Assembly (NCBI RefSeq): GCF_030345335.1
Contig: NZ_JAPVRC010000006.1
Coordinates: 183,198-247,197 of the forward strand
Reading direction: 5' to 3'
Source: Halobacillus campisalis
Lineage (GTDB): Bacteria > Bacillota > Bacilli > Bacillales > Halobacillaceae
DNA length: 64,000 nt
Positions 44,099 through 54,115 of the stretch are shown here, in pieces. The position numbers and the translations under genes were made by a program. The notes under the pieces are model-generated. The model saw only the letters and a program-made list of their open reading frames with translations, did no database searches and was not told the origin of the DNA. Position 1 is the stretch's first letter. Every line of letters begins with the position of its first letter.

Positions 44099-44162
44099 TG
44101 CAGGTGAAAATCATTGATACAATGAGGGATTAAATCAATAATTTGATTTAACAGGGTTAAAA

Positions 44163-44210
44163 AAGGTAGAGGTTCACTTACTATACTTAAGTGACTTCTA
44201 TCTTTTTTTC
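44163..44210 (+). terminator. Terminator upstream of cheV
   Basis: AAGGTAGAGGTTCACTTA pairs imperfectly with TTAAGTGACTTCTATCTT, followed by T7. The rest of the 380-base gap up to cheV (44211-44478) holds no recognisable gene; the cheV promoter must lie there. Confidence 0.8.
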
Positions 44211-44478
44211 TGCTATTTAAATATTTACTGGCTCATTAATAAGAAAGAATTAACTTTTAAATACCAGGACCAAACCGTGGAGGCGGTCCCAATAGTTTAA
44301 GAAGATTACCATAATTCTACTACTGTTTTCTAAAGTTATATCTCAATTAAGGAGTTTTTGGTCAGTCACTTTTATAAAAGGTAAGCATAATTTCCTCTTT
44401 CACAAGTACTAAGAATGTGTAAATTATGGTAGAGTCTATATTGAGACTGCACCTTACAAAGGAGAAAGAATTATACAT

Positions 44479-45384
44479 ATGATTAAAAACGAAGGCATTT
44501 TACTTGAAAGTGGTACTAACGAACTGGAAGTTGTGGAATTTAGTGTTGGGGACAATCGATTTGGCATCAATGTCATTAAAGTTAAGGAGATTCTAAATCC
44601 AGCCCCAGTGACTAAAATCCCTCATTCTCACTCATCTGTAGAAGGGATTATAGAAATAAGAGGGGATGTAGTACCTGTGGTGAATATGGCCAACGCTTTA
44701 GGTTTTGCCCCATCCGATCACCCTCATCAAGATAAATTCATTCTTGCTGAATTCAATCAGACTAAAATCGTATTCCATGTTCATACTGTAACTCAAATAC
44801 ACAGAATATCCTGGGAAGACATTGAAAAGCCAGGAAGGATGTACCAGGGGCTGGAAAAGCAAATTACCGGGATTATCAAAAAAGATGATGAAATGCTGCT
44901 TTTATTGGACTTTGAGAAAGTTGTAGCGGATATTACACCAGAAACGAGTATCCACAAAGATCAAATGAAAGCTCTTGAAAAGCGGGAGAGGTCAGATAAA
45001 AAAATATTAATTGCTGAGGATTCCGCATTATTAAGAGGTCTCTTACAAGAAACACTGAAAGAGGCGGGATACGTTCATACCTTTCTATTTGATGATGGAA
45101 AAGAAGCGTACGACCATTTACTGAAGCAAGTAGAAAACGGAAAAAATATTTTAGACGAATATCAGCTTATTATTACGGATATTGAAATGCCGAGAATGGA
45201 CGGCCACCATTTCACTAAGTTGATCAAACAGCATAATGAGCTTCAAGTATTGCCTGTAGTGATTTTTTCTTCTCTAATTACAGCTGATCTCAAGCATAAA
45301 GGGGAGAAAGTCGGAGCGGATGCCCAAATATCAAAACCTGAAATTGTAGGTTTAATACACACGATCGATAATGTAATTCAATAG
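44479..45384 (+). CDS. cheV: Chemotaxis coupling protein CheV
   Basis: Adaptor linking chemoreceptors to the CheA kinase, 301 aa. An N-terminal CheW domain (about 12-150: VVEFSVGDNRFGINVIKV, GIIEIRGDVVPVVNM) is followed by a receiver domain (about 172-300) with acidic pocket AEDS and phosphoacceptor Asp in ITDIEMPRMDG. Phosphorylation of this Asp mediates adaptation in B. subtilis. It opens a block syntenic with the B. subtilis cheV-ykuV region. Confidence 0.95.
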   Translation: MIKNEGILLESGTNELEVVEFSVGDNRFGINVIKVKEILNPAPVTKIPHSHSSVEGIIEIRGDVVPVVNMANALGFAPSDHPHQDKFILAEFNQTKIVFHVHTVTQIHRISWEDIEKPGRMYQGLEKQITGIIKKDDEMLLLLDFEKVVADITPETSIHKDQMKALEKRERSDKKILIAEDSALLRGLLQETLKEAGYVHTFLFDDGKEAYDHLLKQVENGKNILDEYQLIITDIEMPRMDGHHFTKLIKQHNELQVLPVVIFSSLITADLKHKGEKVGADAQISKPEIVGLIHTIDNVIQ

Positions 45385-45568
45385 GAGTGAAATGGGATTT
45401 ACTTACATGCTTCAGGGAAGTATCTGAATGGATAAAAATTAATGGTTTGTAATGTAAAAACTTTCAATATCCTGCAAAAGAAAGTTGTTTCTAAAGCAGC
45501 ACTTACTCTTCAGTGATTGTCGTACATGGTTTGATATTCGAAATACCCTACAAAAATATCTTTTAAGT

Positions 45569-45596
45569 AAAAAAGGCCTTTAACAAGGCCTTTTTT
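45569..45596. terminator. Terminator between cheV and convergent genes
   Basis: AAAAAGGCCTT / AAGGCCTTTTTT, 4-base loop; symmetric and thus usable on both strands. Confidence 0.9.
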
Positions 45597-45810
45597 ACTC
45601 CTGATCTTTTCCCATTCTTTTAAATAAGTTATCGTGCCATTGGTACACTTGTTTCGAGATAACCTCAGGGCTGTTTCCATCTGGATGGGACTCTACAATC
45701 ATTTCTTTCTCTTGAGCTGTGAGGTGTTCATAGGAAGACCTCATTTCAGTAGTATATTCCATGTAACGCTTAAGATGATATAGAAAATCATCCATTGGAT
45801 TCATAGTCAT
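45595..45810 (-). CDS. Hypothetical protein, 71 aa
   Basis: Small soluble, probably helical protein rich in Met, Tyr, His and Glu (FLYHLKRYMEYTTEMRSSYEHL; KQVYQWHDNLFKRMG). A clear AGGAGG lies eight bases before the ATG at 45810. It follows ykyB on the same strand after about 90 bases. Not recognised. Confidence 0.65.
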   Translation of the reverse strand: MTMNPMDDFLYHLKRYMEYTTEMRSSYEHLTAQEKEMIVESHPDGNSPEVISKQVYQWHDNLFKRMGKDQE

Positions 45811-45897
45811 TTAATCAACCTCCTATACCTCTACTAACCTTTTTCCAATAATATGAAACATTTGAATAAATAAAAACAGCCAGTAAATCTGACTGCT

Positions 45898-46365
45898 TTA
45901 CCTGCGTTTATGACGTTGGTTCCAAGGGGTGATGTTCTGTTGTCCTAACATAGTTGGAGACGTTTGATAAGAAGTAGGGGAAGGTGAGTGGTTCTTAGCA
46001 TTCCAACCTAAGTAACTGTATAGAATTTTCTTTGCTCTGGAAAGGGAAAGTTTAGGTTTAGGATTTCTGTAAGCTTGATCAATGTTACCTAAGTGTTCCA
46101 ACTGATCAAAATCTTTTTTCTCAGCGGGTACATGAAAATAATACCCGCCCACCTCAATAAGGAGAGTGGAATGTTGTTTACTGTACTTAGGGCGTTCTGA
46201 AAAATGTAAGCCGATTTTTTTTGCTTTATTTTCTTTCAGCAATTTTGAAATCGCTTCTTTTTTTATATCGTATAAATGTTTAGGCTGAGGTGCAGTTTTT
46301 GCGTGTCTATTTACAATGAATAATGATTCGGCAAGTTCTCGGTTAGAAAGTTGTGCTCTATCCAT
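45898..46365 (-). CDS. ykyB: YkyB family protein
   Basis: A 155-aa basic protein of the YkyB family, next to cheV as in B. subtilis. Recognisable segments are LFIVNRHAKTAPQPKHLYDIKKEAI, LHFSERPKYSKQHSTLLIEVGGYYFHVPA and LSRAKKILYSYLG. Its role is not known; proximity to cheV is conserved but does not prove a chemotaxis function. Good AGGAGG-type site before the ATG at 46365. Confidence 0.88.
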   Translation of the reverse strand: MDRAQLSNRELAESLFIVNRHAKTAPQPKHLYDIKKEAISKLLKENKAKKIGLHFSERPKYSKQHSTLLIEVGGYYFHVPAEKKDFDQLEHLGNIDQAYRNPKPKLSLSRAKKILYSYLGWNAKNHSPSPTSYQTSPTMLGQQNITPWNQRHKRR

Positions 46366-46430
46366 AAATGTCCTCCTTTCTTGAATTATCTTCCATTTTA
46401 GTTGAGAAAGTAAAATTTAGCAAAAAAAAG

Positions 46431-46994
46431 CTATTGAACTTTTTTTATATCCTCTACGATATTTTCCATTTCTCCTGCTTCCGTACCATTATACCGCTTA
46501 ACTACCTCTCCATCTGGATCAACTAAGAAGAAGCTGGTACCATGTGAGACTTGGTCTGTATTATCTAACTGGCTAAGAGGAGATTGAAACGATTTTATCG
46601 ACAATTCTTTGACTTCTTGAAATGAATATCCTGTTAGAAAGTGCCAGCTGTTTAAATCGGCATTGAACTGTTGAGCAAATTCTGTTAGCTTTTTCTGGCT
46701 ATCATATTCAGGATCAACTGAAAAGGAAACTAATTGGTTATCTAAAGACTCTTCCTTCAATTGCTGCTGCAGCCTTGACATATTGCTCGTCATTGGGGGG
46801 CAAACTGTATCACACCTAGTGAAGATGAAATTAGCTACCCAGTATTGCCCTTCTAGATCATGAGGCAGCTGTATGGTCGTACCATTTTGATTATTCCCCT
46901 CGAACTCTTCTACATTTCGAGACATATTTTCATCGATAGGAGAACCGCAAGCAGTTAATAGTAGTATTAAAATGATTAAGTTAAAAAGTTTCAT
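46431..46994 (-). CDS. SCO1/SenC-family copper chaperone lipoprotein
   Basis: Thioredoxin-fold protein of 187 aa on the outer membrane face. A lipoprotein signal ends LLLTACG (lipidated Cys16). The copper-binding CxxxC is in TRCDTVCPPM, and the distal His is in VSHGTSFFLVDPDGEVV. Such proteins assemble the CuA centre of cytochrome c oxidase (B. subtilis ScoB/YpmQ). It is not part of the B. subtilis cheV-ykuV order, so it has been inserted here. Confidence 0.9.
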   Translation of the reverse strand: MKLFNLIILILLLTACGSPIDENMSRNVEEFEGNNQNGTTIQLPHDLEGQYWVANFIFTRCDTVCPPMTSNMSRLQQQLKEESLDNQLVSFSVDPEYDSQKKLTEFAQQFNADLNSWHFLTGYSFQEVKELSIKSFQSPLSQLDNTDQVSHGTSFFLVDPDGEVVKRYNGTEAGEMENIVEDIKKVQ

Positions 46995-47079
46995 GGTAAT
47001 CCCCCGTAGGCATGGCTACTCTTATTTTATCACTGATTTGCTTAAATAGCGCTGGCTGGTCAAGACTGTCACACAAATG

Positions 47080-47937
47080 TTAAGTCTTTGATACTAAAGT
47101 AAAAACTGAAAATTCAGGTTTGCATAGAAACCTGTATGGCATTCGGGTTGTACCGATCCCGCGGCTGATGTAAAGCGTCAGACGCTCGCTAATGCTATGT
47201 TTGCCATCGACGTACTTATCGGCGTAGGGGGGAGTGACCATCGATCCTAATAAAGGAATGCGTATTTGTCCACCATGACTGTGGCCAGACAGCTGAATGT
47301 CTACAGGGTAATTTTTCACTGAGTCGGCTATATCTGGCTCATGCACTAATAAGATCGTATAAGCGTCAGTATCTAATTCCCCAAGGGTACCTTCAAGATT
47401 TGGTGAACCAAGAATCACGTCGTCCAATCCTGCCAGATTGATTGTTCTGCCATCACGCTCTATTTGCTTCACTTCATTTTTTAATAACGTAAACCCGCCC
47501 TTAGACATTACTGATTCTAGTTTTTCCGTGCCATAGCCCCCATGATCGTGGTTTCCATAAATCCAGTATTTACCGAGAGGGGCTTTTAATTGATTGAGTA
47601 AGGATGGGATATCTGCACTGAAATCAAAACGCTGGGGTTCATCTACTAAATCTCCAGTGAATAATATTACATCAGGTTTTTCTTTGTTTATTTCCTGAAT
47701 CAGCTTACGGAATTGGTCCAGAGAATAATGGAACCCTAAATGAGTATCTGAAAACTGTACAATTTTTATTCGATGAAATGATGATGGTATTGCAGAATGC
47801 TCGAGCAGGTGAGACTGTTTCGTAAGCATAGCTGGTTCAATATAGCGTGCATAGTAATATCCACCGCCAGTTAAGCCAAGTATTCCTAGCCCGCTCGCCA
47901 TCATTTTCTTTAAGAAACTTCTCCTTGTCAAAAGCAC
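47080..47937 (-). CDS. ykuE: YkuE metallophosphoesterase, Tat-exported
   Basis: Calcineurin-like phosphoesterase, 285 aa, with the metal motifs DTHLGFH, GDLVDEP, GNHDHGGYG, LVHEP and SGHSHGGQ. The N-terminus is a twin-arginine signal (LTRRSFLKK followed by a hydrophobic stretch), so the folded enzyme is exported; B. subtilis YkuE is a known Tat substrate bound to the cell wall. A frame open to 47967 exists, but GGAGGGA points to the GTG at 47937. Confidence 0.9.
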   Translation of the reverse strand: MLLTRRSFLKKMMASGLGILGLTGGGYYYARYIEPAMLTKQSHLLEHSAIPSSFHRIKIVQFSDTHLGFHYSLDQFRKLIQEINKEKPDVILFTGDLVDEPQRFDFSADIPSLLNQLKAPLGKYWIYGNHDHGGYGTEKLESVMSKGGFTLLKNEVKQIERDGRTINLAGLDDVILGSPNLEGTLGELDTDAYTILLVHEPDIADSVKNYPVDIQLSGHSHGGQIRIPLLGSMVTPPYADKYVDGKHSISERLTLYISRGIGTTRMPYRFLCKPEFSVFTLVSKT

Positions 47938-48076
47938 AGAGTCTCCCTCCATTTCTATATTTCGCAATTATACCACTTTTACATTTTATGAAATATAAAA
48001 ATAATTTTTAAAAAAATTAAAAATGAACAGGAATTCAGTTTTTTATATGGAATTTAATATAGACGGAGGGATGTTA

Positions 48077-48844
48077 ATGAATGGTCAAGTAATCATAGTT
48101 ACCGGTGGAACGAGCGGAATGGGTATGTATATGGCTAAACGATTTTTAGAAGAAGGGGCCAAAGTAGCTATTACAGGAAGGAATATGGAGCGGCTTCAGC
48201 AAGCTAGAGGTCAAATCACTAGTGGGGCCAAAGACGAGTTGTTGTTAATTGAAATGGATGTGAGAAATGTTGAAGACGTAGAGCGGATGGTGGAACAGAC
48301 GGTTGAAGCATTTGGTCGAATCGATCACCTCGTCAATAATGCCGCAGGTAATTTTATCTCGCCAGCTGAAAAGCTCTCATCGAATGGATGGAATTCAGTT
48401 ATTGACATTGTATTAAATGGAACTTTCTATTGCAGCCAAGCGGTCGGAAAGTATTGGATTGAAAACAAGATTAAGGGATCCATATTGAATATGGTGGCTA
48501 CATATGCTTGGAACGCAGGAGCTGGCGTCATTCATTCTGCTTCTGCAAAGGCTGGTGTTCTTGCGATGACAAGAACATTAGCCGTCGAGTGGGGTAAGCA
48601 ATATGGTATAAGAGCAAACGCAATCGCCCCTGGGCCAATTGAACGGACTGGCGGAGCGGATAAATTGTTTGAATCTGAAAAAGCTGCACAGAGAACGTTA
48701 AACTCAGTACCACTGGGCAGGCTTGGAACACCTGAAGAGATTGCAGGATTAGCCCGTTTTATTTTGTCAGATGAGGCTTCATACATGAACGGGGAAGTCG
48801 TCACATTAGATGGTGGACAATGGTTGAACCAATTTCCTTTTTAA
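48077..48844 (+). CDS. fadH: 2,4-dienoyl-CoA reductase, SDR type
   Basis: SDR enzyme of 255 aa equivalent to B. subtilis YkuF/FadH, which reduces 2,4-dienoyl-CoA during breakdown of polyunsaturated fatty acids with NADPH. Motifs: TGGTSGMG, NNAAGNF (the NNAAGN form is typical of this group), and the terminal GEVVTLDGGQWL. As in dienoyl-CoA reductases the usual YxxxK is replaced by a SASAKAGV segment. The first ATG at 48023 lacks a site; GGAGGG lies six bases before the ATG at 48077. Divergent to ykuE. Confidence 0.88.
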   Translation: MNGQVIIVTGGTSGMGMYMAKRFLEEGAKVAITGRNMERLQQARGQITSGAKDELLLIEMDVRNVEDVERMVEQTVEAFGRIDHLVNNAAGNFISPAEKLSSNGWNSVIDIVLNGTFYCSQAVGKYWIENKIKGSILNMVATYAWNAGAGVIHSASAKAGVLAMTRTLAVEWGKQYGIRANAIAPGPIERTGGADKLFESEKAAQRTLNSVPLGRLGTPEEIAGLARFILSDEASYMNGEVVTLDGGQWLNQFPF

Positions 48845-48846
48845 TC

Positions 48847-48883
48847 AAAAGAGGCCGCGCTTAAATTGCGCGGCTTCTTTTAA
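48847..48883. terminator. Terminator of fadH
   Basis: AAAAGA(G)GCCGCGC pairs with GCGCGGC(T)TCTTTT, 7-base loop, T-rich tail. Confidence 0.88.
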
Positions 48884-48959
48884 TTTTGCAGTTCCGGCGG
48901 TGCCGGATGCCTCCCCGCATAAATCACAGGGCTAAACTCAGATATAATAGAGCTTAATA

Positions 48960-49595
48960 TTAGATAATGTAAAAAAAGATGGTAAAGAAATGAAAGATAG
49001 AGCCTCCGAGGACAAATAAATGCCAAACCATATGGTGATACGTAAAGCTTCTCCATACATAGAAAATCGATCCGATAGAATAAAGTACTCCACCTACAAC
49101 CAGGTAGGTAATTCCGGCAGCTGGCACCTCCGCTGTCAAAGGTCCCCAAGCCAGAATAATCATCCACCCCATTAATACGTAAAAAATGGTAGAAAGAAGT
49201 ACGAAACGCTTTACAAAAAATACTTTAAACAATATTCCTAATATGGCCATACCCCAAATAATCGCGAACAAAGTCCATCCTAAAGTACCTCTTAGAGGAA
49301 TCAGCAGCATTGGTGTATACGTGCCTGCGATAAATAGATAGATGGCTGAATGGTCGAAGATCTCAAACAAATCTTTGGCCTTACCTGGTGGAAAGCTGTG
49401 TACAAGAGTGGAGGACACAAATAGTAAAAGCATGGTGCCTCCATAAATACTAACAGAAACAATATGCCAAGCTGTGCCGTGCAAGCTAGCGAATACAATT
49501 AAGAGAACAAGCATAGCAAGACTTAATACTGCGCCAATTCCATGAGTAATTGCATTAGCTATCTCTTCTCTTTTGGAGAAGGTGTGTGTCATCAT
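48960..49595 (-). CDS. trhA: TrhA/hemolysin III family membrane protein (PAQR)
   Basis: Seven-TM protein of the PAQR superfamily, 211 aa, similar to B. subtilis YplQ and E. coli TrhA, which affect membrane-lipid homeostasis. Metal-binding residues conserved in the family are seen: Ser and His in SSTLVHSF, Asp-His in EIFDHSAIYLFIAGTYTP and the terminal HMVWHLFV. The start is uncertain: TTG at 49613 or ATG at 49595; neither has ideal spacing, and the latter lies 12 bases after GGGG. Confidence 0.87.
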   Translation of the reverse strand: MMTHTFSKREEIANAITHGIGAVLSLAMLVLLIVFASLHGTAWHIVSVSIYGGTMLLLFVSSTLVHSFPPGKAKDLFEIFDHSAIYLFIAGTYTPMLLIPLRGTLGWTLFAIIWGMAILGILFKVFFVKRFVLLSTIFYVLMGWMIILAWGPLTAEVPAAGITYLVVGGVLYSIGSIFYVWRSFTYHHMVWHLFVLGGSIFHFFTIFFYII

Positions 49596-49846
49596 TTTTA
49601 AAATCAGCCCCAAACTTCATTTGTTCTATTATAAGCTTTTTCTGTTACTTTATAAAGAAAGGATAGAAAACTGGTTTATCTTATGGATAATTATGGGTAA
49701 TAAAAGGTGGAGTAAGTTTTTTGAAAGAGAGATAGAGGTGGAAGCCATTCGTTATAATCCTTAAAGTATGTTAGGATAACTATGTATGAGATTGATCGTT
49801 TCGAATTGCTCCTTCAGCGAAGAAGTAAAAGGAGTGTTAATGGACT

Positions 49847-50296
49847 ATGATAAGTGTACAAAGCAATGACCTGAATTTCCCTTTAGTTGAAGAATTAATG
49901 ATTCCGTCAGAGAAAGTGGCTCATGTTCAAGTAGGCAACCCCCTGGATCACGCACTCTTAGTTCTATTGAAAACAGGCTATTCTGCAGTACCTGTATTGG
50001 ATGCTACTTTTAAATTTCAGGGAGTCGTCAGCAAGACGATGATTTTGGAAGAAACATTGGGTATCGAGCAGTTTGAGTTAGACAAATTGAACGATTTGAC
50101 AGTTATAGAGGTTATGAAAAAAGATGTACCTTGCTTAAAGAAAGATCACTCAATGATTGATGCGTTATATAAGTTGATTGATCATCCGTTCATTTGCGTA
50201 ACGAACGATGATGGAGAGTTTGACGGAATTATAACTCGAAGAACAATATTGAAGCAGTTCAGTAAACATTATCATGAAACATTGAAGAGAGCATAA
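49847..50296 (+). CDS. darB: CBS-domain c-di-AMP receptor DarB
   Basis: Two tandem CBS domains in 149 aa, matching B. subtilis YkuL (DarB/CbpB). In that species the apo protein binds the stringent-response enzyme Rel and pyruvate carboxylase and is released by c-di-AMP. Typical segments are LVEELMIPSEKVAHVQ, GYSAVPVLD, VIEVMKKDVPCLKKD and ICVTNDDGEFDGIITRRTIL. Its position matches B. subtilis. The potassium transporters KtrC and KtrD in this window belong to the same c-di-AMP network. Confidence 0.9.
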   Translation: MISVQSNDLNFPLVEELMIPSEKVAHVQVGNPLDHALLVLLKTGYSAVPVLDATFKFQGVVSKTMILEETLGIEQFELDKLNDLTVIEVMKKDVPCLKKDHSMIDALYKLIDHPFICVTNDDGEFDGIITRRTILKQFSKHYHETLKRA

Positions 50297-50382
50297 ATTG
50301 AAGCGATATAAAATGAATATTAACTTAGAAATGGCGCCTATTGAAGGCGTCCTTTCTTTTGTGTTTGATTGAGGTGATGAAT

Positions 50383-51843
50383 GTGAGGCGTAGTTTAGTG
50401 TTGGCGTCGATTATGCTGGCGATGTTTTTAGCAGCTATTGAGGCCACTATAGTATCTACTGCAATGCCCAGTATAGTAGCCGAGCTTGGAGGATTCAGCC
50501 TGTACAGCTGGGTATTTTCTGCTTACTTGCTTACTAATGCTTCTACCGTGCTGCTGTTTGGGAGATTATCCGATGTTTTTGGCCGTAAGCCCATTTTTAT
50601 GGCAGGAATCAGTTTATTCTTAATTGGATCAACTATGGCTGCTCTTTCAGGTCATATGGTGACCTTGATTATAGCGAGGTTCATTCAAGGGCTGGGAGCA
50701 GGTGCCCTGATGCCTATAGCCACAACCATCGTAGGAGACATCTATACAAAGGAAGAACGAGCAAAGATCCAGGGATATCTATCAAGTGTGTGGGGAATTT
50801 CTGCTGTAACCGGACCTTTGCTTGGGGGATTCTTTGTAGATATCTTAAGTTGGCATTATGTGTTTTGGATGAATATTCCTTTAGGGATTTTTGCGCTGTT
50901 AGGGATACTGGTTTTCTTTAAAGAGGATGCTGAAAAGGAAAGGCACTCTGTGGATGTGAAAGGGCCACTATTAATTATGATATCTATCAGTGCCCTCATG
51001 GTAGTATTGGTAGAAGGAGGCGTAGGGTTATCTTGGACTTCTAATGAGATCATAGGATTGATCATTCTCTTCATCGCTGGCTTCTTAGGCTTTTGGTATC
51101 TTGAAAAAAAAGCAAAGTCACCTATGCTGCCTTTGTCTTTGTGGAAAAACCCTTCAATAAGATACGCTAATTTAACATCGTTAGTCACAGGGATGGTTCT
51201 GATCGGCGTTTCGAGTTACCTTCCAGCCTTCGTGCAAGGAGTTATGGAGAAGTCTGCTACAGTGGCTGGTTTTACCTTGACGACGATGTCGATTGGCTGG
51301 CCGATCGCTGCAACGATTGCAGGGCGGCTGATTTTAACAATTGGTTTTAGAGTTACATCTATATGTGGGGGGATTTCCCTCATTATAGGAGCTGTGATTT
51401 TCTCTCTTCTATCTCCTGAAAAGGGACCATTATTTGCAGCTGCCGGTTCTCTGTTCATCGGAATTGGTATGGGGTTATCTACTACATCTTTTATAGTTTC
51501 GATTCAAAATTCTGTAGATTGGAAAACCAGAGGGATTGCAACAGCTTCAAACATGTTCATGAGAACGTTAGGAAGTGCAATTGGTGCTGCAGTATTAGGT
51601 GGTATTCTCAATTCAAGAATACAGACCACCCTTGAAAGAGAAGGGATAGATAGGGAGTTCACGATAGATTCCACCAACCTGCTTTTAAATGAAGATTCGA
51701 GATCGGAACTTAGTGAACCAGTGCTGCAAGTGTTAAGAGATGGGCTGACAAGTGGATTGCATCTTGTTTACTTAAGCCTATTGGTGTTAACCATAGTTAG
51801 TTTGCTGCTCATTTTATGTCTTCCTAAGGAAACGAAAACTTAA
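50383..51843 (+). CDS. MDR-type MFS exporter (DHA2, 14 TM)
   Basis: Multidrug-type proton antiporter of 486 aa with about 14 TM helices. Family motifs are the TM1 signature AIEATIVSTAMPSI, motif A GRLSDVFGRKPIF, RFIQGLGAGALMP, and the exporter motif C region GISAVTGPLLGG. It resembles B. subtilis Bmr3-type proteins and occupies a place near where YkuC is found. GTG at 50383 (six bases after GAGGTG) is taken as start; an ATG at 50377 touches the site. Substrate unknown. Confidence 0.87.
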   Translation: MRRSLVLASIMLAMFLAAIEATIVSTAMPSIVAELGGFSLYSWVFSAYLLTNASTVLLFGRLSDVFGRKPIFMAGISLFLIGSTMAALSGHMVTLIIARFIQGLGAGALMPIATTIVGDIYTKEERAKIQGYLSSVWGISAVTGPLLGGFFVDILSWHYVFWMNIPLGIFALLGILVFFKEDAEKERHSVDVKGPLLIMISISALMVVLVEGGVGLSWTSNEIIGLIILFIAGFLGFWYLEKKAKSPMLPLSLWKNPSIRYANLTSLVTGMVLIGVSSYLPAFVQGVMEKSATVAGFTLTTMSIGWPIAATIAGRLILTIGFRVTSICGGISLIIGAVIFSLLSPEKGPLFAAAGSLFIGIGMGLSTTSFIVSIQNSVDWKTRGIATASNMFMRTLGSAIGAAVLGGILNSRIQTTLEREGIDREFTIDSTNLLLNEDSRSELSEPVLQVLRDGLTSGLHLVYLSLLVLTIVSLLLILCLPKETKT

Positions 51844-51914
51844 AATTCTTGTCACGTATTCAGTGCTTTGATAAAGTAAAGAATGAAATAGTAAACAAAT
51901 AGAGGAGGATACAT

Positions 51915-52634
51915 ATGAAACAAATGGATGCACATGAGATTATCTCATTTATTTCAAATAGCGAAAAATCTACACCTGTAAAAGTTTATATCAAAGGAAA
52001 GGGTCTTTCTGATATAGACTTTGGCAGTGAGGTACAAGACTTTATTACTGGAGAATCCGGAGTGATTTTCGGAGAGTGGAAAGCTGTACAGCCGCTTCTG
52101 GAAAAACACAGCGATCAAATCGATGATTATGTCCTAGAAAATGACCGTAGAAATTCAGCCATTCCACTTTTAGATTTGAAAAAAGTAAATGCACGCATTG
52201 AGCCTGGAGCTATTATTCGCGACCAAGTTGAAATTGGTGATGGAGCAGTCATTATGCTTGGAGCGAGTATTAATATCGGATCAGTGATCGGTGAAGGTAC
52301 TATGATTGATATGAATGTTGTGCTTGGAGGCAGAGCTACAGTCGGTAAGAACTGTCATATCGGTGCCGGAGCTGTTCTCGCAGGGGTTATTGAGCCGCCA
52401 TCTGCCAATCCGGTTGTTATTGAGGACGGCGTGGTCGTTGGAGCCAATGCAGTAATTTTAGAAGGTGTTAACGTTGGAGAAGGTGCAGTAGTAGCAGCTG
52501 GAGCAATTGTAACTGAAGATGTTCCTGCTAACACACTCGTGGCCGGTACTCCTGCCAAGGTCATTAAGGAAATCGATGATCAGACGAAGTCTAAAACTGA
52601 GATCATGCAAGCTTTACGAAAATTGAATGATTAA
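51915..52634 (+). CDS. dapH: Tetrahydrodipicolinate N-acetyltransferase
   Basis: DapH (YkuQ in B. subtilis), 239 aa, acetylates tetrahydrodipicolinate with acetyl-CoA in lysine and diaminopimelate synthesis. The N-terminal helical domain (about 1-85) is followed by a left-handed beta-helix of hexapeptide repeats ([24 protein letters not shown] split over several turns) and the AGVIEPPSA loop. Located 56 bases upstream of dapL; an intervening terminator may let only part of the transcript continue. Confidence 0.95.
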   Translation: MKQMDAHEIISFISNSEKSTPVKVYIKGKGLSDIDFGSEVQDFITGESGVIFGEWKAVQPLLEKHSDQIDDYVLENDRRNSAIPLLDLKKVNARIEPGAIIRDQVEIGDGAVIMLGASINIGSVIGEGTMIDMNVVLGGRATVGKNCHIGAGAVLAGVIEPPSANPVVIEDGVVVGANAVILEGVNVGEGAVVAAGAIVTEDVPANTLVAGTPAKVIKEIDDQTKSKTEIMQALRKLND

Positions 52635-52641
52635 TAATCCA

Positions 52642-52675
52642 AAAGACCTTGCTTAATTCGCAAGGTCTTTATTTA
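52642..52675 (+). terminator. Terminator/attenuator between dapH and dapL
   Basis: Eleven-bp stem AAAGACCTTGC / GCAAGGTCTTT, 7-base loop, then ATTTAAA. It lies 16 bases before the dapL start. Confidence 0.75.
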
Positions 52676-52690
52676 AAGTGAGGGAAAATA

Positions 52691-53806
52691 ATGAAAGAGG
52701 ATCAACTAATCAAGATACGCAGAGAGCTTCATCAAATTCCGGAGTTAGGATTTAAGGAATTTGAAACTCAAAAATATTTACTTAATATCATCGATAGTTT
52801 TCCGCAGGATTATTTGACGGTCGAAAAATGGGAAACAGGTATTTTTGTCAAAGTTAAGGGAAATGATCCTGAAAAAACAGTCGGTTATCGTGCAGACATT
52901 GATGGATTACCATTAGAGGAATCTACAGGGCTGACATTCTCATCTAAACATAAAGGCAGGATGCATGCATGCGGCCACGATTTCCATATGACCGTTGCAT
53001 TAGCTGCTCTTGAAAATTTAGCGCAGGACCCACCCAAAAACAATATAGTTTTTATGTTCCAGCCAGCTGAAGAAGGGCCGGGAGGGGCCGAACCTATGCT
53101 GCAATCGAATGCAATGCAGCGATGTAAGCCTGATGTCATTTTCGCCCTTCATATTGCGCCTGATTTACCTGTTGGAACAGTTTCCTCAAGAGCCGGTTTG
53201 TTGTTTGCGAATACAAGTGAGTTGTTTATCGACCTCAAAGGTAAAGGGGGACATGCCGCTTATCCTCATCAAACAAAAGATATGGTCGTAGCTGCCAGCT
53301 TCCTTGTCACTAATTTTCAGCAAATTGTGTCAAGAAGAGTTGACCCACTTGATAGCGCAGTTATTACAGTAGGTAAAATCACAGGAGGTACTGTGCAAAA
53401 TATTATCGCTGAGGATGCCAGACTTGAAGGTACTATCCGCACGATGTCTCCTCAAGCAATGATTGAAGTTAAAAAGGAAATTGAGAAGATGGTAAAGGGT
53501 GCTGAAATATCGAATGATTGCAGCATCTCTATTGACTACGGTTCAAACTATTATCAAGTAGAAAATGATGCTGACTATGTACAGGCTTTCACTGAAATCG
53601 TCAGTCAAACTGGGTATATTTATGAAGAAGCAGCTCCAGCTATGACCGGAGAAGATTTTGGATATATGCTAAAAGAGATTCCAGGTTTTATGTTCTGGCT
53701 CGGAGTGAACTCGGAAGCAGGTCTTCATCATTCTAAATTAAACCCTGATGAAAAGGCGCTAGAGGTAGGTAAGTCGATTGTAGTTGAGGGACTGAGAAAA
53801 TTATAA
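52691..53806 (+). CDS. dapL: N-acetyldiaminopimelate deacetylase
   Basis: M20-family amidohydrolase of 371 aa (YkuR in B. subtilis) that removes the acetyl group from N-acetyl-LL-diaminopimelate, following PatA. Metal-binding residues lie in [35 protein letters not shown] and the final HHSKLNP. The dimerisation domain occupies about 175-290. AGGG precedes the ATG. Confidence 0.93.
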   Translation: MKEDQLIKIRRELHQIPELGFKEFETQKYLLNIIDSFPQDYLTVEKWETGIFVKVKGNDPEKTVGYRADIDGLPLEESTGLTFSSKHKGRMHACGHDFHMTVALAALENLAQDPPKNNIVFMFQPAEEGPGGAEPMLQSNAMQRCKPDVIFALHIAPDLPVGTVSSRAGLLFANTSELFIDLKGKGGHAAYPHQTKDMVVAASFLVTNFQQIVSRRVDPLDSAVITVGKITGGTVQNIIAEDARLEGTIRTMSPQAMIEVKKEIEKMVKGAEISNDCSISIDYGSNYYQVENDADYVQAFTEIVSQTGYIYEEAAPAMTGEDFGYMLKEIPGFMFWLGVNSEAGLHHSKLNPDEKALEVGKSIVVEGLRKL

Positions 53807-54067
53807 GTGACCGACATTCTGGATGTAAATAGGGTGAGCCAGTTTAATTTGCTGAGTGTACGACCATATTTCAAATCTTCATGTACGATTAAACTTTCTA
53901 TATACGATATAGTAAACCGTTTTCTCCACGTTCTAAAGTAATAATTTATTCGAAAACTTAGAAACCAACCATCACATTTATCATTGTTTTAAGCACCTAC
54001 AACACGTTTAATGGGATATTATTAGAACAGACTAGGATTTAGGTGAAATTGAAAGCTCTAACATAAA
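53807..54067. other. intergenic, no gene seen
   Basis: About 260 AT-rich bases between dapL and the terminator of the convergent ykuT gene. The small ykuS gene found here in B. subtilis is absent, and no other ORF with a ribosome binding site was found. Confidence 0.5.
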
Positions 54068-54114
54068 ATAAGGGTCTGTCCAGGTGTGCTAACATTTCCT
54101 GGACAGACCCTTTT
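54068..54114. terminator. Terminator between dapL and ykuT
   Basis: Perfect 14-bp stem AGGGTCTGTCCAGG / CCTGGACAGACCCT, 13-base loop, TTTT on both strands. Confidence 0.9.
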
Positions 54115-54115
54115 A